Assembly: GCF_001886735.1 (NCBI RefSeq)
Contig: NZ_CP018076.1
Span: forward strand, 248,001 to 312,000
DNA from: Sulfitobacter alexandrii
GTDB lineage: Bacteria > Pseudomonadota > Alphaproteobacteria > Rhodobacterales > Rhodobacteraceae
Length of the DNA: 64,000 bases
Reading direction: 5' to 3'
Shown here: one piece after another, positions 52,672 to 61,819 of the stretch
Numbering within the stretch: the stretch's first letter is position 1
How the letters are laid out: each line of letters starts with the position of its first letter
Notes under the pieces: generated by a model
The model's input: only the letters and a program-made list of their open reading frames with translations
Told to the model about the DNA's origin: nothing
Database searches by the model: none
Program-made: the position numbers and the translations under genes

Positions 52672-54459
52672 TCAGCCCAGTGGAAAGAAGACCGCGATCG
52701 CCAGCACCGCCGCCGCGCCGACCACGAGGTTCATCGGCACACCGATCATCAGGAAGTCTCGGAACTGGTAGTTGCCCGCACCGTAGACCAGCGTGTTGGT
52801 CTGGTATCCGATGGGCGTGGCGAAACTGGCCGAGGCGCCGAACATCACCGCCACGACAAGGGCGCGGGCATCCACACCCAGTTGCCCCGCCAGGCTGATG
52901 ACGACCGGAGTGAGGATCACGGCGACGGCGTTGTTGGTGACCAGTTCGGTCAGCACGGACGCGGTCAGGTACACGGCCGCCAGCAACAGGACGGGTGGCA
53001 GCATTTCCAGGAGCGGGACCAGCGCGGTGACGATGGTTTCCACGGCGCCGCTGTTCTCCAGCCCCGTGCCGATGACCAGCATGGCGAAGATCAGGATCAG
53101 GATGCTCGCGTCGATGGATCCCCATGCCTCGTCATTGTCGATGCAGCGCAGCAGCAGGATCAGCGCGACGGCGAGGATGGACAGCAGGGTGATGCTCGCC
53201 GCACCGATCGCGGCAAGCGCCACGACGCCCAGCAATGCCGCGATGGCGATAGGCGCCTGCCGGCGGCGGTAGGCGCGTCCGGAGGGCCGCGACACGGAGA
53301 CGATGGTGCCTCCCCGCGCCAGGGCGTCCAGCCCCTCGGCGGTGCCCTGCAACAGAAGACGGTCCGCCGGGCGCAGCTTGACGGACCACAGGTCGGGGCC
53401 GGGAATGTGGCGGTGGCGGTTCGCCCCGAGGATACGCACGCCGTAATCCGCGCCAAGGCCGGTCTCTCCCAGCATGCTCCGCCCCTCGGCAAGGCCGGGT
53501 GGCACGATGGCTTCGGCGATCAGGCGGTCCTCGTCCTCGCGCGGGCGGCCCGGGCGGCGCAGACCCACCCGCAGCCCCGTCATGTCGTGCAGCGTCAGCA
53601 GTTCCGAGGTGGGCAGCGACAGGATCAGCGTGTCGCCCTTGGCCAGAACCGTGTCCGGCAGGTCGCTGCGCTGGATGGTACCGCCCCGGCGCAGGCCGGT
53701 GATGCGGATCGCCGCACGGTTGAACTCGGGGGTGTCTGCCAGCCTCTGACCGATCATCGGTGCCTCCGGCAGGATCGCGACCTCGGTCAGGAAAGTCGTC
53801 TCGGTGAGCATCGAGGTGGCCCCCCGGTCCGGTCGGTTCGGCAGCAGGAACCGTCCTGCGGCCATCATGAAGACCAGCCCCGTCAGCGCCGCGACGATGC
53901 CCACCGGGGCGATCTCGAAGATCCCGAAGGCGTCGATGCCGTTCTGCCGCGCGACACCGTCCACGAGCAGGTTGGTGGAGGTGCCGATCATGGTGCAGGT
54001 GCCGCCGAGGATCGACACGTAGGACAGCGGGATCAGCAGCCGGGTGGAAACGATGCCCACGGCATGGCTCAGCCGCAGGACCAGCGGGATCAGGATCAGG
54101 ACGATGGGCGTGTTGTTGACAAAGGCCGAGGCCGTCAGCGCGGCAAGGAAGAAGGTCGTCAGGGCCAGCACGGGCCGGGTTTTCGCGCGGTCCACGATGA
54201 AACCCGCGATGGCATCCAGCACGCCTGTTCTGACCAGCGCGCCCGAGACGACGAACATCGCCGCGATGGTGATCGGCGCGGGGTTCGAGAAAACCGCCAT
54301 CACGTCGTCCGGGCTGACGAGCCCCAGAAGGATGAACGCGGCAGCGCCCACCACCGCCGTTGTGTCCGGAGGGTATCGTTCAACGATGAAGGCGATGAAG
54401 ACACATGCCAGCAGGCCAAGGGCGACAATATCCTCGGACCCCGCGAACCAGCTACTCAT
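52672..54459 (-). CDS. SLC13/DASS-type anion transporter with two RCK_C (TrkA_C) domains
   Basis: 595 residues. About five N-terminal helices with SNPAPITIAAMFVVSGALVR and the SFVNNTP-type AFVNNTPIVLILIP motif (~112-125), then NTPIV and GTSTNLLVDGVA. Two cytoplasmic RCK_C domains (~215-385) precede a second half-set of helices carrying ELVTNNAVAVILTPVV and SFATPIGYQTNTLVYG. The domain order is that of YfbS-like and sulfate/dicarboxylate SLC13 carriers. The substrate is unknown, but given the taurine genes in the same window sulfate is a candidate. Monocistronic. Confidence 0.87.
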   Translation of the reverse strand: MSSWFAGSEDIVALGLLACVFIAFIVERYPPDTTAVVGAAAFILLGLVSPDDVMAVFSNPAPITIAAMFVVSGALVRTGVLDAIAGFIVDRAKTRPVLALTTFFLAALTASAFVNNTPIVLILIPLVLRLSHAVGIVSTRLLIPLSYVSILGGTCTMIGTSTNLLVDGVARQNGIDAFGIFEIAPVGIVAALTGLVFMMAAGRFLLPNRPDRGATSMLTETTFLTEVAILPEAPMIGQRLADTPEFNRAAIRITGLRRGGTIQRSDLPDTVLAKGDTLILSLPTSELLTLHDMTGLRVGLRRPGRPREDEDRLIAEAIVPPGLAEGRSMLGETGLGADYGVRILGANRHRHIPGPDLWSVKLRPADRLLLQGTAEGLDALARGGTIVSVSRPSGRAYRRRQAPIAIAALLGVVALAAIGAASITLLSILAVALILLLRCIDNDEAWGSIDASILILIFAMLVIGTGLENSGAVETIVTALVPLLEMLPPVLLLAAVYLTASVLTELVTNNAVAVILTPVVISLAGQLGVDARALVVAVMFGASASFATPIGYQTNTLVYGAGNYQFRDFLMIGVPMNLVVGAAAVLAIAVFFPLG

Positions 54460-54619
54460 TCGAAATGCCCCTCTGCGCCGATGTCCGGCGATCCGTCAGG
54501 AACGCGGCATCGGGCTGCGCGGTTCCAGCGTCACGGGAGGGGGATACAGAAAAATTGGCGCCGGGCCCTTGGGCGGGGTCCGGTGCCGTCGCTTCCGCAA
54601 CCGGCGCGGAAGGGGGAGA

Positions 54620-55198
54620 TCAGGCTGCGAGCTTCTCGATCGCGTCGTTGGCGCGGGCGACCGTCCCGTCGGCATCCGTGGCCAGTGCATCGGCCGCGAC
54701 CACGGACACGTCGGTCATGCCCATGAACCCGAGGACGAATTTCAGGTATCCGCTGACGAAATCGGCAGAGGATCCGACGGGGGTTCCGCCCGAGGCCATG
54801 GCGATGATGACGCGTTTGCCCTTGACCAGACCTTCGGGGCCATTTTCGGTGTAGCGGAAGGTCACGCCGACCCGCGCGACAAGGTCGATCCAGGCTTTCA
54901 GCGACGCGGGCACGCCGAAATTGTAGACCGGCGCGCCGATCACGATAGTGTCGGCGGCCATCAGTTCCGCCACCAGCTTGTCGGATTCCTTCAGCGCCTC
55001 TACCTGCTCGGGCGCGCGGTCGGATTCCGGGGTGGTCCGGGCAACGGCCCAGGTATGCGTGATCTGCGGCAGCGGTTCGAGCGCGAGGTCGCGCACGACC
55101 ACGTCGGCATCGCCAAGCCGCGCGATGATGCGGTCTGTCAGGTCCCGGGTCACCGAAGTCTCGGTATTGGCGGAAGAGTCGATGCGAAGTATGGACAT
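54620..55198 (-). CDS. azoR: FMN-dependent NADH:quinone oxidoreductase/azoreductase
   Basis: 192 residues from ATG at 55198. Flavodoxin-like fold: ILRIDSSANTETSVTRDLTD (~3-22) binds the FMN phosphate. APVYNFGVPASLKAWIDLVAR (~87-107) and ASGGTPVGSSADFVSGYL (~140-157) are AzoR hallmarks. Two-electron reduction of quinones and azo compounds, detoxification. Divergent from a LysR gene that probably controls it. Confidence 0.9.
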   Translation of the reverse strand: MSILRIDSSANTETSVTRDLTDRIIARLGDADVVVRDLALEPLPQITHTWAVARTTPESDRAPEQVEALKESDKLVAELMAADTIVIGAPVYNFGVPASLKAWIDLVARVGVTFRYTENGPEGLVKGKRVIIAMASGGTPVGSSADFVSGYLKFVLGFMGMTDVSVVAADALATDADGTVARANDAIEKLAA

Positions 55199-55317
55199 GG
55201 TGTCATTTCCTGTCTTGAGTGGTTCGGGACAGAAATCGGCATTTGCAGATTCAAACACAACTGGCGGAATTGCACTCGCTTTGTTCAGCATTGCACAAGT
55301 CTGACGACGGGGTGGAG

Positions 55318-56196
55318 ATGGACAACTGGGACGAGATCAGAACGGCGTTTCAGGTAGCCCGGCTGGGAACGGTCAGCGGTGCGGCCGAAGTGCTGGGGGT
55401 GCATCATGCCACCGTCATCCGGCACATCGACGCGCTCGAAGGGCGGCTCGGGGTCAAGCTGTTCCAGCGCCACGCCCGAGGGTACACCGCCACAGAGGCG
55501 GGCGCGGACCTGCTGCGCGTGGCGCAGGCCACCGATGACCAGTTCAACCAGCTGGTCGGGCGGATCAGGGGGCAGGGGGCCGAGGTGTCGGGCGACCTCG
55601 TGGTGACGTCGCTCGCCAGCCTGTCGTCAAGCGTCGCACCGATGCTGGTGGCGTTTCAGCGGCAGTATCCGCAGGTGAAAGTGCGCTACCTGACCGGCGA
55701 CAGGCTGTTCCGGCTGGAATACGGCGAGGCGCACGTGGCCATCCGTGCCGGCACCGTGCCGGATCAGCCCGACAACGTGGTGCAGCCGCTGATCTCCAGT
55801 GCCATCGGCGCCTACGCAAGCCGCGCCTACGTCGAGGCGTTCGGCCTGCCCGAAGGCCCGCAGGACTACGGCAACCATCGCTTCATCGGACCGGAGAACA
55901 AGGACAGCCGCGCGCCCTTCTACATCTGGCTTCGCGAAAACGTCCCGCCCGATGCCGTCCGGTTCCGTTGCACCGACTCGCACGCGGCCGATGCCGCCCT
56001 GCTGGCCGGCGCCGGGATCGGTTTCATGGATGCGTCCGAGGCGGCGCGGCATCCCGACCTGGTCGAGGTTCATGCGCCGCAGCCGGAATGGGCCAGCCCG
56101 CTCTGGCTGGTGACGCATGTGGGCCTGCACCGCACGACGAAGGTTCAGGCGCTGCTGTCGTTCATCAAGAAGCGCGTGAGCGAGGGGGGGCTGTGA
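55318..56196 (+). CDS. LysR-family transcriptional regulator
   Basis: 292 residues from ATG at 55318. Helix-turn-helix VSGAAEVLGVHHATVIRHIDALE (first ~45 residues), then an effector domain ending about residue 290. Shares a 119-bp divergent promoter with azoR; in that spacer TTGCA occurs three times, a possible operator. The usual LysR arrangement predicts control of azoR and of itself. Its stop overlaps the start of the next gene. Confidence 0.88.
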   Translation: MDNWDEIRTAFQVARLGTVSGAAEVLGVHHATVIRHIDALEGRLGVKLFQRHARGYTATEAGADLLRVAQATDDQFNQLVGRIRGQGAEVSGDLVVTSLASLSSSVAPMLVAFQRQYPQVKVRYLTGDRLFRLEYGEAHVAIRAGTVPDQPDNVVQPLISSAIGAYASRAYVEAFGLPEGPQDYGNHRFIGPENKDSRAPFYIWLRENVPPDAVRFRCTDSHAADAALLAGAGIGFMDASEAARHPDLVEVHAPQPEWASPLWLVTHVGLHRTTKVQALLSFIKKRVSEGGL

Positions 56197-57086
56197 GCCC
56201 CGGCGCACAGGGCCATCTTGCAATGCTCGCCTTCTCGGCCCTTGTGGCCGGGTCGTTTTCCCTCGGGGCGCTGGTGGCGAACGACATTGCGCCGTCGGCG
56301 TTCAACGCGGCGCGCTTCTGCCTGGCCGCGGTGGTGGTGGGGGCGCTGGCCTGGCAGCGCGGATCGTTGTCGCGGGCCAGCTTTGCCGCGCCTTGGCGCT
56401 ACGGGCTGCTGGGCGGTTTCTTCGCGGTCTACTTCGTCCTGATGTTCGAGGGGCTCAAGACCGCGCCGCCGGTCAGCGCCGCCGCGGTGTTCACCCTCGT
56501 ACCGGTGATGGCCGCCGGGATCGCCTGGTTCATGTTGCGCCAGGTGCTGACCCCCCGCATGGCGCTGGCGCTGCTGGTCGGTGGCGCGGGGGCGCTCTGG
56601 GTGATCTTCCGTGCGGACCTAAGCGCCCTGATGGCCTTCGACGTGGGCCGCGGGGAGGCGATCTATTTCGTCGGCTGCGTCAGCCACGCGATCTACACGC
56701 CGCTGGTGCGGCGGCTGAACCGGGGCGAAGGGCCGGTGACCTTCACGTTCGGAACGCTGCTGGCGGGCGCGGCGCTGCTGGTGGTCTATGCCTGGCCCCG
56801 GATCGCCGCCACGGATTGGCTCGCCCTGCCGCCGCTGGTCTGGGTGACGCTGGCCTACGTGACCTTCTGCGCGACCGCGATCACGGTTGTGCTGTTGTCT
56901 TTCGCCGCGCTGCGCCTGCCCTCGGCCAAGGTCATGGCGTACACCTATCTGACACCGTCGTGGGTCATCGTTTGGGAGATCTTCCTGGGCAATCCGGTGC
57001 CGTCGCCGCTCGTGCTCGGGGGCGTGGCGCTCACGATCATCGCGTTGCTGCTGCTGCTTCAGGACGACGGCGCAAAGAATGTCTGA
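56193..57086 (+). CDS. EamA/DMT-superfamily transporter
   Basis: 297 residues from GTG at 56193, which overlaps the LysR stop (GTGA) and follows a GAGGGGGG stretch; ATG at 56223 is the alternative. Ten predicted membrane helices in two EamA repeats, the second with AKVMAYTYLTPSWVIVWEI. Coupled to the LysR regulator, so probably an exporter in the same quinone/azo-compound response. Substrate unknown. Confidence 0.87.
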   Translation: MSPGAQGHLAMLAFSALVAGSFSLGALVANDIAPSAFNAARFCLAAVVVGALAWQRGSLSRASFAAPWRYGLLGGFFAVYFVLMFEGLKTAPPVSAAAVFTLVPVMAAGIAWFMLRQVLTPRMALALLVGGAGALWVIFRADLSALMAFDVGRGEAIYFVGCVSHAIYTPLVRRLNRGEGPVTFTFGTLLAGAALLVVYAWPRIAATDWLALPPLVWVTLAYVTFCATAITVVLLSFAALRLPSAKVMAYTYLTPSWVIVWEIFLGNPVPSPLVLGGVALTIIALLLLLQDDGAKNV

Positions 57087-57152
57087 GCCCAGCGGAACCA
57101 ACCGAGCCGATCACGCGTTTGTCATCCAATCTGAATTAGAAGGAGCGACAAC

Positions 57153-57227
57153 GTGCGCAGCATCATCTATCTCATTGGCCTTGTGGTCGTCGTACTTGCT
57201 ATCCTGCGTCTTCTTGGCCTGATCTAG
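57153..57227 (+). CDS. 24-residue membrane peptide (first of a tandem pair)
   Basis: GTG at 57153 preceded by AAGGAG at 57140-57145, an excellent ribosome-binding site at 7-base spacing. The product starts MRSIIYLIGLVVVVLAIL and ends RLLGLI: one Arg, then a single hydrophobic helix. The adjacent 22-residue gene encodes a near copy. Shared composition, good initiation signals and a terminator just downstream argue for a real gene. Function unknown; a membrane-protein modulator or a toxin-like peptide is possible. Confidence 0.65.
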   Translation: MRSIIYLIGLVVVVLAILRLLGLI

Positions 57228-57235
57228 AGGCTGCC

Positions 57236-57304
57236 ATGCGAAATCTCATCTATATCGTCGGCCTCGTTGTTGTTGTTCTGGTGGTTATCCAGTTGGCCTT
57301 CTGA
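57236..57304 (+). CDS. 22-residue membrane peptide (second of a tandem pair)
   Basis: ATG at 57236 with AGAGG 5 bases upstream, 8 bp after the first peptide's stop. The product begins MRNLIYIVGLVVVVLVVI and ends QLAF; about 12 of its first 16 residues match the first peptide, so the pair arose by duplication. It is followed 14 bp later by a strong terminator. Confidence 0.65.
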   Translation: MRNLIYIVGLVVVVLVVIQLAF

Positions 57305-57318
57305 AAAATCCGAAACCG

Positions 57319-57345
57319 GGCGCGTGATCTGTCACGCGCCTTTTT
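57319..57345 (+). terminator. Rho-independent terminator of the membrane-peptide genes
   Basis: GGCGCGTGA pairs with TCACGCGCC around TCTG, followed by TTTTT. It overlaps the last codons of the convergent ArsR gene. Confidence 0.92.
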
Positions 57346-57685
57346 CGTCCTGCCGGTCTTCCGGTTCCGGCAGCTCAAGCGCCAGGAACCGCTCGAACGC
57401 GTCCAGATGGACTGGTTCGAACTGGCCGAAGCCCTGCATCCAGGTGGACGCGGCCTTCATCGCTTCCGGTTCCAGCTTGCACCACTTCACCCTTCCCCTC
57501 TTTTCCTGAGAGATCAGACCGGCGGCGGTCAGCACGTTCAGGTGTTTGGAAATCGCCGCGAGGGACATGTCGAACGGGTCGGCGACATCGGTCACCGCCA
57601 TGTCGTCTTCCAGCAGCATGGCCAGAATGGCCCGGCGCGTGGGGTCCGCCAGCGCGGAAAATACCTGGTCGAGCGTGGGTGTCAT
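57332..57685 (-). CDS. ArsR-family winged-helix regulator
   Basis: 117 residues from ATG at 57685. Begins TPTLDQVFSALADPTRRAIL, typical of the SdpR/ArsR subgroup without metal-binding cysteines near the N-terminus. Recognition helix DMSLAAISKHLNVLTAAGL and wing SQEKRGRVKWCKL. No regulated operon adjoins it (such regulators often accompany SRPBCC proteins). Upstream in-frame starts lack family likeness. Confidence 0.87.
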   Translation of the reverse strand: MTPTLDQVFSALADPTRRAILAMLLEDDMAVTDVADPFDMSLAAISKHLNVLTAAGLISQEKRGRVKWCKLEPEAMKAASTWMQGFGQFEPVHLDAFERFLALELPEPEDRQDEKGA

Positions 57686-57725
57686 GCACGGTAGATAGCC
57701 GAGCGACCGGGCCGGGAAAAGCGTC

Positions 57726-57956
57726 TCAAAGCATCGGGTGCCGGGTTTCGCGTATTTCCGGGGCGGTCTCCCGCCGCGCTGTGCCGCCATGGGAAAGGCC
57801 CGCGTCCCGCATCAGGCGCACGTCCAGATCGCCCACGTGCGGATGATCCCGCTGTCGCCAGCGGTGGGCGAGGGGGCTCAGGCCGGCCGCCACAGTTCTG
57901 AAAAACGCACGTATGCGCGCCGTCCGGCGCTGCGAAGATATGCTGTAATCGGTCAT
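57726..57956 (-). CDS. DUF1127-family small protein
   Basis: 76 residues, Arg-rich. The C-terminal half has the DUF1127 pattern LDVRLMRDAGLSHGG (~43-57) after RWRQRDHPHVGD. Members in alphaproteobacteria bind RNA or influence carbon, phosphate and stress responses; the function here is unknown. Divergent from the second LysR gene, with about 100 bp between them. Confidence 0.72.
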   Translation of the reverse strand: MTDYSISSQRRTARIRAFFRTVAAGLSPLAHRWRQRDHPHVGDLDVRLMRDAGLSHGGTARRETAPEIRETRHPML

Positions 57957-58057
57957 TGCGGACTGCCTTCGCTTGTCTCTACCGATATGGCTGCCCGGGC
58001 ACTACGGGGCAAAGACATTTGCTTGACGCCAGTTGTGCGGAAAATGCACAAAAGGGC

Positions 58058-58969
58058 ATGAGCCGTATCCTGCCCCCGCTGAACGCCCTGCGCGCCTTCG
58101 AGGCGGCGGGCAGACACCAGAGCTTCTCGCGCGCGGCGGAGGAGCTTCGGGTCAGTCACTCCTCCGTCAGCCGTCACGTGCGTGGACTGGAAGACCGGCT
58201 CGGGGTCCAGCTTTTCCGCGAATTGTCCCGTGGTCTGACGCTGAAAGAGGACGGCCGCGCCTATCTCGCGCAGGTCTCGCCCGCGCTTGACGCGATCGCG
58301 GAGGCGACGGAGGGGCTGACCGGCGTCGTCGCGGGGCGGGTCAGCGTCAACAGCGAGCCGCTGTTCGCCGCCAAGTTCCTGATCCCCCGCCTGCCACTGT
58401 TTCAGGACCGCCATCCGGATGTCGAATTGCAGCTGGAGGCGTCGACCGCGTTGGCCGATGTCGCGCGCTACGAGGCCGATCTGGCGATCCGCTTCGTGCC
58501 GCCGGGGGCGTTCTATCTCGGTGCCGAGCGGATCAGCGATGCCCCGCTGCATCCCTATGCCGCCGCCTCGCTCGTGCCGTCGGGAATGCTGGACCCGCAG
58601 GCGATGCTGGCGCTGCCGTTGCTCAAGGACCGGGCCGGGGACACCTGGGGCCGCTGGTTCTCCTTGGCCGGTGGTGTCCCGCCGGATGCGGTGCCCGGCG
58701 CGTCATGGCGGCGCAGCACCCTGCTCGAGGTCGAGGCGGCGCTGGCGGGGCACGGCGTTCTGCTCGTCTCGGACGAAGTGGTCGCGCAGGAGGTGGCGTC
58801 GGGCCGATTGCGCCGGGTGTCGGACATCGGCTTTCGTGAGGGCGACTACCAGATCCTCGGCGGCGAGGGGGTGTTCCGGCGCAAGGCCGTGCGGGCCTTT
58901 CGCGACTGGCTGATGGAGCAGACGGCCCCCTGGCGCAGTGGGGGCGACCAAGATCAACCGAAAGGTTGA
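58058..58969 (+). CDS. LysR-family regulator (GcvA-like)
   Basis: 303 residues from ATG at 58058, preceded by AAAGGG. N-terminal LPPLNALRAFEAAGRHQSFS and helix-turn-helix AAEELRVSHSSVSRHVRGLE are of the GcvA/AmpR type. The effector domain has GRVSVNSEPLFAAKFLIPRL (~91-110). Its target is unknown; the DUF1127 gene is divergent and the ATP synthase F0 operon is downstream, but neither is an obvious target. Confidence 0.86.
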   Translation: MSRILPPLNALRAFEAAGRHQSFSRAAEELRVSHSSVSRHVRGLEDRLGVQLFRELSRGLTLKEDGRAYLAQVSPALDAIAEATEGLTGVVAGRVSVNSEPLFAAKFLIPRLPLFQDRHPDVELQLEASTALADVARYEADLAIRFVPPGAFYLGAERISDAPLHPYAAASLVPSGMLDPQAMLALPLLKDRAGDTWGRWFSLAGGVPPDAVPGASWRRSTLLEVEAALAGHGVLLVSDEVVAQEVASGRLRRVSDIGFREGDYQILGGEGVFRRKAVRAFRDWLMEQTAPWRSGGDQDQPKG

Positions 58970-59083
58970 ATATGATTGGCCGTCCGGTTTTTCCCCGCAA
59001 TGGCCAGGGGGCAGGTGCCGAGCGCGGCAAGGGGACAAAAATTATAAATTAATATCAGTAATTTAGCTCAGGACCGATCATAG

Positions 59084-59112
59084 TTGACTCTAACAGCCCT
59101 GCCCAGTACCTA
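59084..59112 (+). promoter_or_regulatory. Candidate sigma-70 promoter of the F0 operon
   Basis: TTGACT (59084-59089), 17 bp, TACCTA (59107-59112), 31 bp before the atpI start. It lies just after an AT-rich stretch (59039-59065) that stands out from the GC-rich surroundings. The -10 element is a moderate match. Confidence 0.4.
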
Positions 59113-59143
59113 ACGGCCCAAGTCATCCCACGGGGCATGCGGC

Positions 59144-59494
59144 ATGAGCGATCCGGACCAGCAACAGCGGCTCGAACAGCTCGAGGCACGGATCAACGCC
59201 GTCAAGGGGCGCAACACGCCCAAGCCCATTCAGGATGAAAGCCACACTCAGGCGCAGCTTGCCTGGCGTATGGTGATCGAACTCGTGGCCGGTCTCGGGA
59301 TCGGTTTCGGCATCGGATACGGCCTGGACGTGCTGTTTGGCACCCTGCCGATCTTCATGGTGCTGTTTACATTTCTGGGCCTTGCGGCCGGGGTAAAGAC
59401 GATGCTCCGCTCCGCGCAGGAATTCCAGGCAAGACAGATGGTCGAACCGACCGAGGACGCGTCCGGCAAGGACGACAGGAACGAAGGAGCCTGA
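59144..59494 (+). CDS. atpI: ATP synthase protein I (AtpI-like)
   Basis: 116 residues with two membrane helices (~47-67 and ~70-93, e.g. [18 protein letters not shown]). A charged N-terminus of about 40 residues and a polar tail. AtpI helps c-ring assembly or Mg2+ supply and is the usual first gene of the F0 operon. atpB starts 1 bp after its stop. Confidence 0.9.
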   Translation: MSDPDQQQRLEQLEARINAVKGRNTPKPIQDESHTQAQLAWRMVIELVAGLGIGFGIGYGLDVLFGTLPIFMVLFTFLGLAAGVKTMLRSAQEFQARQMVEPTEDASGKDDRNEGA

Positions 59495-59495
59495 G

Positions 59496-60254
59496 ATGGC
59501 GACAGAAGCGCATGGTGCAGAAGAAGGCGGCCTGGTTTTTCACCCGATGGACCAGTTCATCGTCGAACCCCTGTTCGGCGAAGGCGCGGTGTCCTGGTAC
59601 ACGGTGACCAACGCGACTCTCTGGATGTTCCTTGCGGTTGTGGCCACTTTCGCGTTGCTGGTGCTGGGCAGCTCCAAGCGGGCTCTCGTCCCCTCGCGGA
59701 TGCAGTCCGTGGCCGAACTGGCCTATGGTTTCGTCTACAAGATGGTCGAGGACATCTGCGGCAAGGAAGGGGTGAAGTTCTTCCCCTACATCATGACGCT
59801 GTTCATGTTCATCGTCTGCGCCAACTTCCTCGGGCTCATCCCGACGGCCTTCACGCCCACCTCGCATTTCGCCGTCACGGTGCTTCTGGCGATGGCGGTG
59901 TTCCTGACCGTCACGATCCTGGGCTTCGTCAAGAACGGCGCAGGGTTCCTCAGCCTCTTCTGGGTCGCCTCGGCCCCGCTGGCGCTGCGTCCGATCCTGG
60001 CGATCATCGAACTGATTTCCTATTTCGTGCGCCCCGTCAGCCACTCCATTCGTCTGGCGGGCAACGTCATGGCGGGTCACGCGGTGATCAAGGTCTTCGC
60101 CGGCTTTGCCGCGATCACCCTGATCAGCCCCGTCTCCGTGGTCGCAATTACCGCGATGTACGGTCTCGAGGTCCTGGTGTCCTTTATCCAGGCCTATGTC
60201 TTTACCATCCTGACGTGTGTCTATCTCAAGGACGCGCTTCACCCGCACCACTAA
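59496..60254 (+). CDS. atpB: ATP synthase F0 subunit a
   Basis: 252 residues, about six membrane helices. The essential proton-channel arginine is Arg186 in [16 protein letters not shown], and the nearby helix [16 protein letters not shown] ends the protein. Forms the stator half-channels against the c-ring. Confidence 0.97.
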   Translation: MATEAHGAEEGGLVFHPMDQFIVEPLFGEGAVSWYTVTNATLWMFLAVVATFALLVLGSSKRALVPSRMQSVAELAYGFVYKMVEDICGKEGVKFFPYIMTLFMFIVCANFLGLIPTAFTPTSHFAVTVLLAMAVFLTVTILGFVKNGAGFLSLFWVASAPLALRPILAIIELISYFVRPVSHSIRLAGNVMAGHAVIKVFAGFAAITLISPVSVVAITAMYGLEVLVSFIQAYVFTILTCVYLKDALHPHH

Positions 60255-60322
60255 CCCGCGGGATCAAGACAACGGCGGGGTTTCCCGCCACCACGCAACT
60301 TCCAATCGTAAGGAGAATTCAC

Positions 60323-60547
60323 ATGGAAGGCGAACTCGCACACATCGGCGCAGGTCTGGCAGCAATCGGTTCCGGCGCAGCCGCGATCGGGGTCGGCAAC
60401 GTGGCCGGCAACTACCTGGCAGGCGCTCTGCGCAACCCCTCCGCTGCGGCATCGCAGACGGCCACCCTCTTCATCGGCATCGCATTCGCGGAAGCGCTGG
60501 GCATCTTCGCCTTCCTCGTCGCGCTGCTGCTGATGTTCGCCGTTTAA
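60323..60547 (+). CDS. atpE: ATP synthase F0 subunit c
   Basis: 74 residues from ATG at 60323, with AAGGAG 7-8 bases upstream. Hairpin of two glycine/alanine-rich helices joined by the polar RNP loop (37-39). Proton-binding Glu57 lies in [16 protein letters not shown]. The strong ribosome-binding site fits the high copy number of c in the ring. Confidence 0.97.
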   Translation: MEGELAHIGAGLAAIGSGAAAIGVGNVAGNYLAGALRNPSAAASQTATLFIGIAFAEALGIFAFLVALLLMFAV

Positions 60548-60631
60548 CTTCCCGGTTACGACATCCTTACGAACGGGCGGGTGTCGCTGACATCCGCCCA
60601 AGCGTAAAGAAAAGTTTCCAAGGAGGCCCTG

Positions 60632-61183
60632 ATGGCAACTGAACCAATCGACGTCGAACTCGCCGGCACCTGCGTAGGGCCCAACGGCTCTGCCATCGGG
60701 ATGCCGCAGCTGTGCTTCGACTGGTGGGGCAACCAGATTTTCTGGCTGATCCTGGCGCTTATCGCGACGTACCTTATCCTGTCCCGCGTGGCGCTCCCAC
60801 GCATCGGGGCCGTGCTCGCCGAACGGCAGGGCACGATCAGCAACGATATCGCCGCCGCCGAGGACCTCAAGTCGAAAGCCGAGCAGGCAGAGGAAGCCTA
60901 CAACAAGGCTCTGGTCGATGCCCGCGCCGAGGCGCAGCGCATCATCGCAGAGGCAAAGGCCGACATGCAGGCCGACCTGAATGCCGCGATGGCCAAGGCG
61001 GACGAGGAAATCGCCGCAAAGACCGCGGAGTCCGAAAAGGAAATCGCGAAGATCCGCGAAAGCGCGATGGAAAACGTCGAAGCCGTTGCCAAGGACACCG
61101 CGAAGGAAATCGTGGCGGTCATGGGCGGCAAGGCCGACGACAGCACCGTGAACGCGGCCGTCGAAGCCCGGATGAAAGGATAA
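60632..61183 (+). CDS. atpF2: ATP synthase F0 subunit b' (second b subunit)
   Basis: 183 residues. N-terminal polar ~27 residues, one membrane helix ([20 protein letters not shown], ~30-49), then a long Ala/Glu/Lys-rich coiled coil. Photosynthetic and many other alphaproteobacteria have a b/b' heterodimer stator stalk. Stop is 3 bp from atpF. Confidence 0.95.
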   Translation: MATEPIDVELAGTCVGPNGSAIGMPQLCFDWWGNQIFWLILALIATYLILSRVALPRIGAVLAERQGTISNDIAAAEDLKSKAEQAEEAYNKALVDARAEAQRIIAEAKADMQADLNAAMAKADEEIAAKTAESEKEIAKIRESAMENVEAVAKDTAKEIVAVMGGKADDSTVNAAVEARMKG

Positions 61184-61186
61184 CCC

Positions 61187-61750
61187 ATGCGTCTGATTTT
61201 GACCGCAGCAACCGCATCCGTCCTTGCCGCGTCGCCGGCCTTCGCGGCGGGGGATGTCTTCTTCTCGCTGACCAACACCGACTTCGTCGTCCTTCTGGCC
61301 TTCCTGCTGTTCCTTGCCGTACTGGTCTACTTCAAGGTGCCGGGCATGATGGGCAAGATGCTGGACAAGCGCGCGTCCGACATCCGGTCCGAACTGGAAG
61401 AGGCACGCGCCCTGCGTGAAGAGGCACAGACCCTTCTGGCCAGCTACGAGCGCAAGCAGAAGGAAGTGCAGGAGCAGGCAGACCGCATCGTCGCCACTGC
61501 CAAGGAAGAAGCCCAGCGGTCCGCGGAACAGGCGCGCGAGGAATTGTCCCGCTCGGTCGAACGCCGGCTGGCCGCCGCCGAAGACCAGATCGCCTCGGCC
61601 GAGGCCGCCGCGATCAAGGACGTGCGTGATCGGGCCGTGGCCGTCGCGATCGCTGCCGCGCGCGAGGTCATCGCCAAGCAGATGTCCGCTGCCGAGGGCA
61701 ACAAGCTGATCGACGATGCCATCGCGCAGGTCGACACCAAGCTGCACTGA
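61187..61750 (+). CDS. atpF: ATP synthase F0 subunit b
   Basis: 187 residues. Begins with a signal-like segment ([19 protein letters not shown]), then the membrane helix [17 protein letters not shown] (~35-51) and a coiled-coil stalk ([20 protein letters not shown]). The extra N-terminal helix may be cleaved. Last gene of atpI-atpB-atpE-atpF'-atpF; F1 genes are not in the window, as usual where F0 and F1 operons are split. Confidence 0.95.
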   Translation: MRLILTAATASVLAASPAFAAGDVFFSLTNTDFVVLLAFLLFLAVLVYFKVPGMMGKMLDKRASDIRSELEEARALREEAQTLLASYERKQKEVQEQADRIVATAKEEAQRSAEQAREELSRSVERRLAAAEDQIASAEAAAIKDVRDRAVAVAIAAAREVIAKQMSAAEGNKLIDDAIAQVDTKLH

Positions 61751-61771
61751 TCCACGACCGATAACCATATC

Positions 61772-61798
61772 AAGCCCCGGCTCCGCCGGGGCTTTTTC
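61772..61798 (+). terminator. Rho-independent terminator of the F0 operon
   Basis: AAGCCCCGG pairs with CCGGGGCTT around CTCCG, followed by a T run. Starts 21 bp after the atpF stop. Confidence 0.93.
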
Positions 61799-61819
61799 GT
61801 TTCAGGGGCCGTTCTCGTT

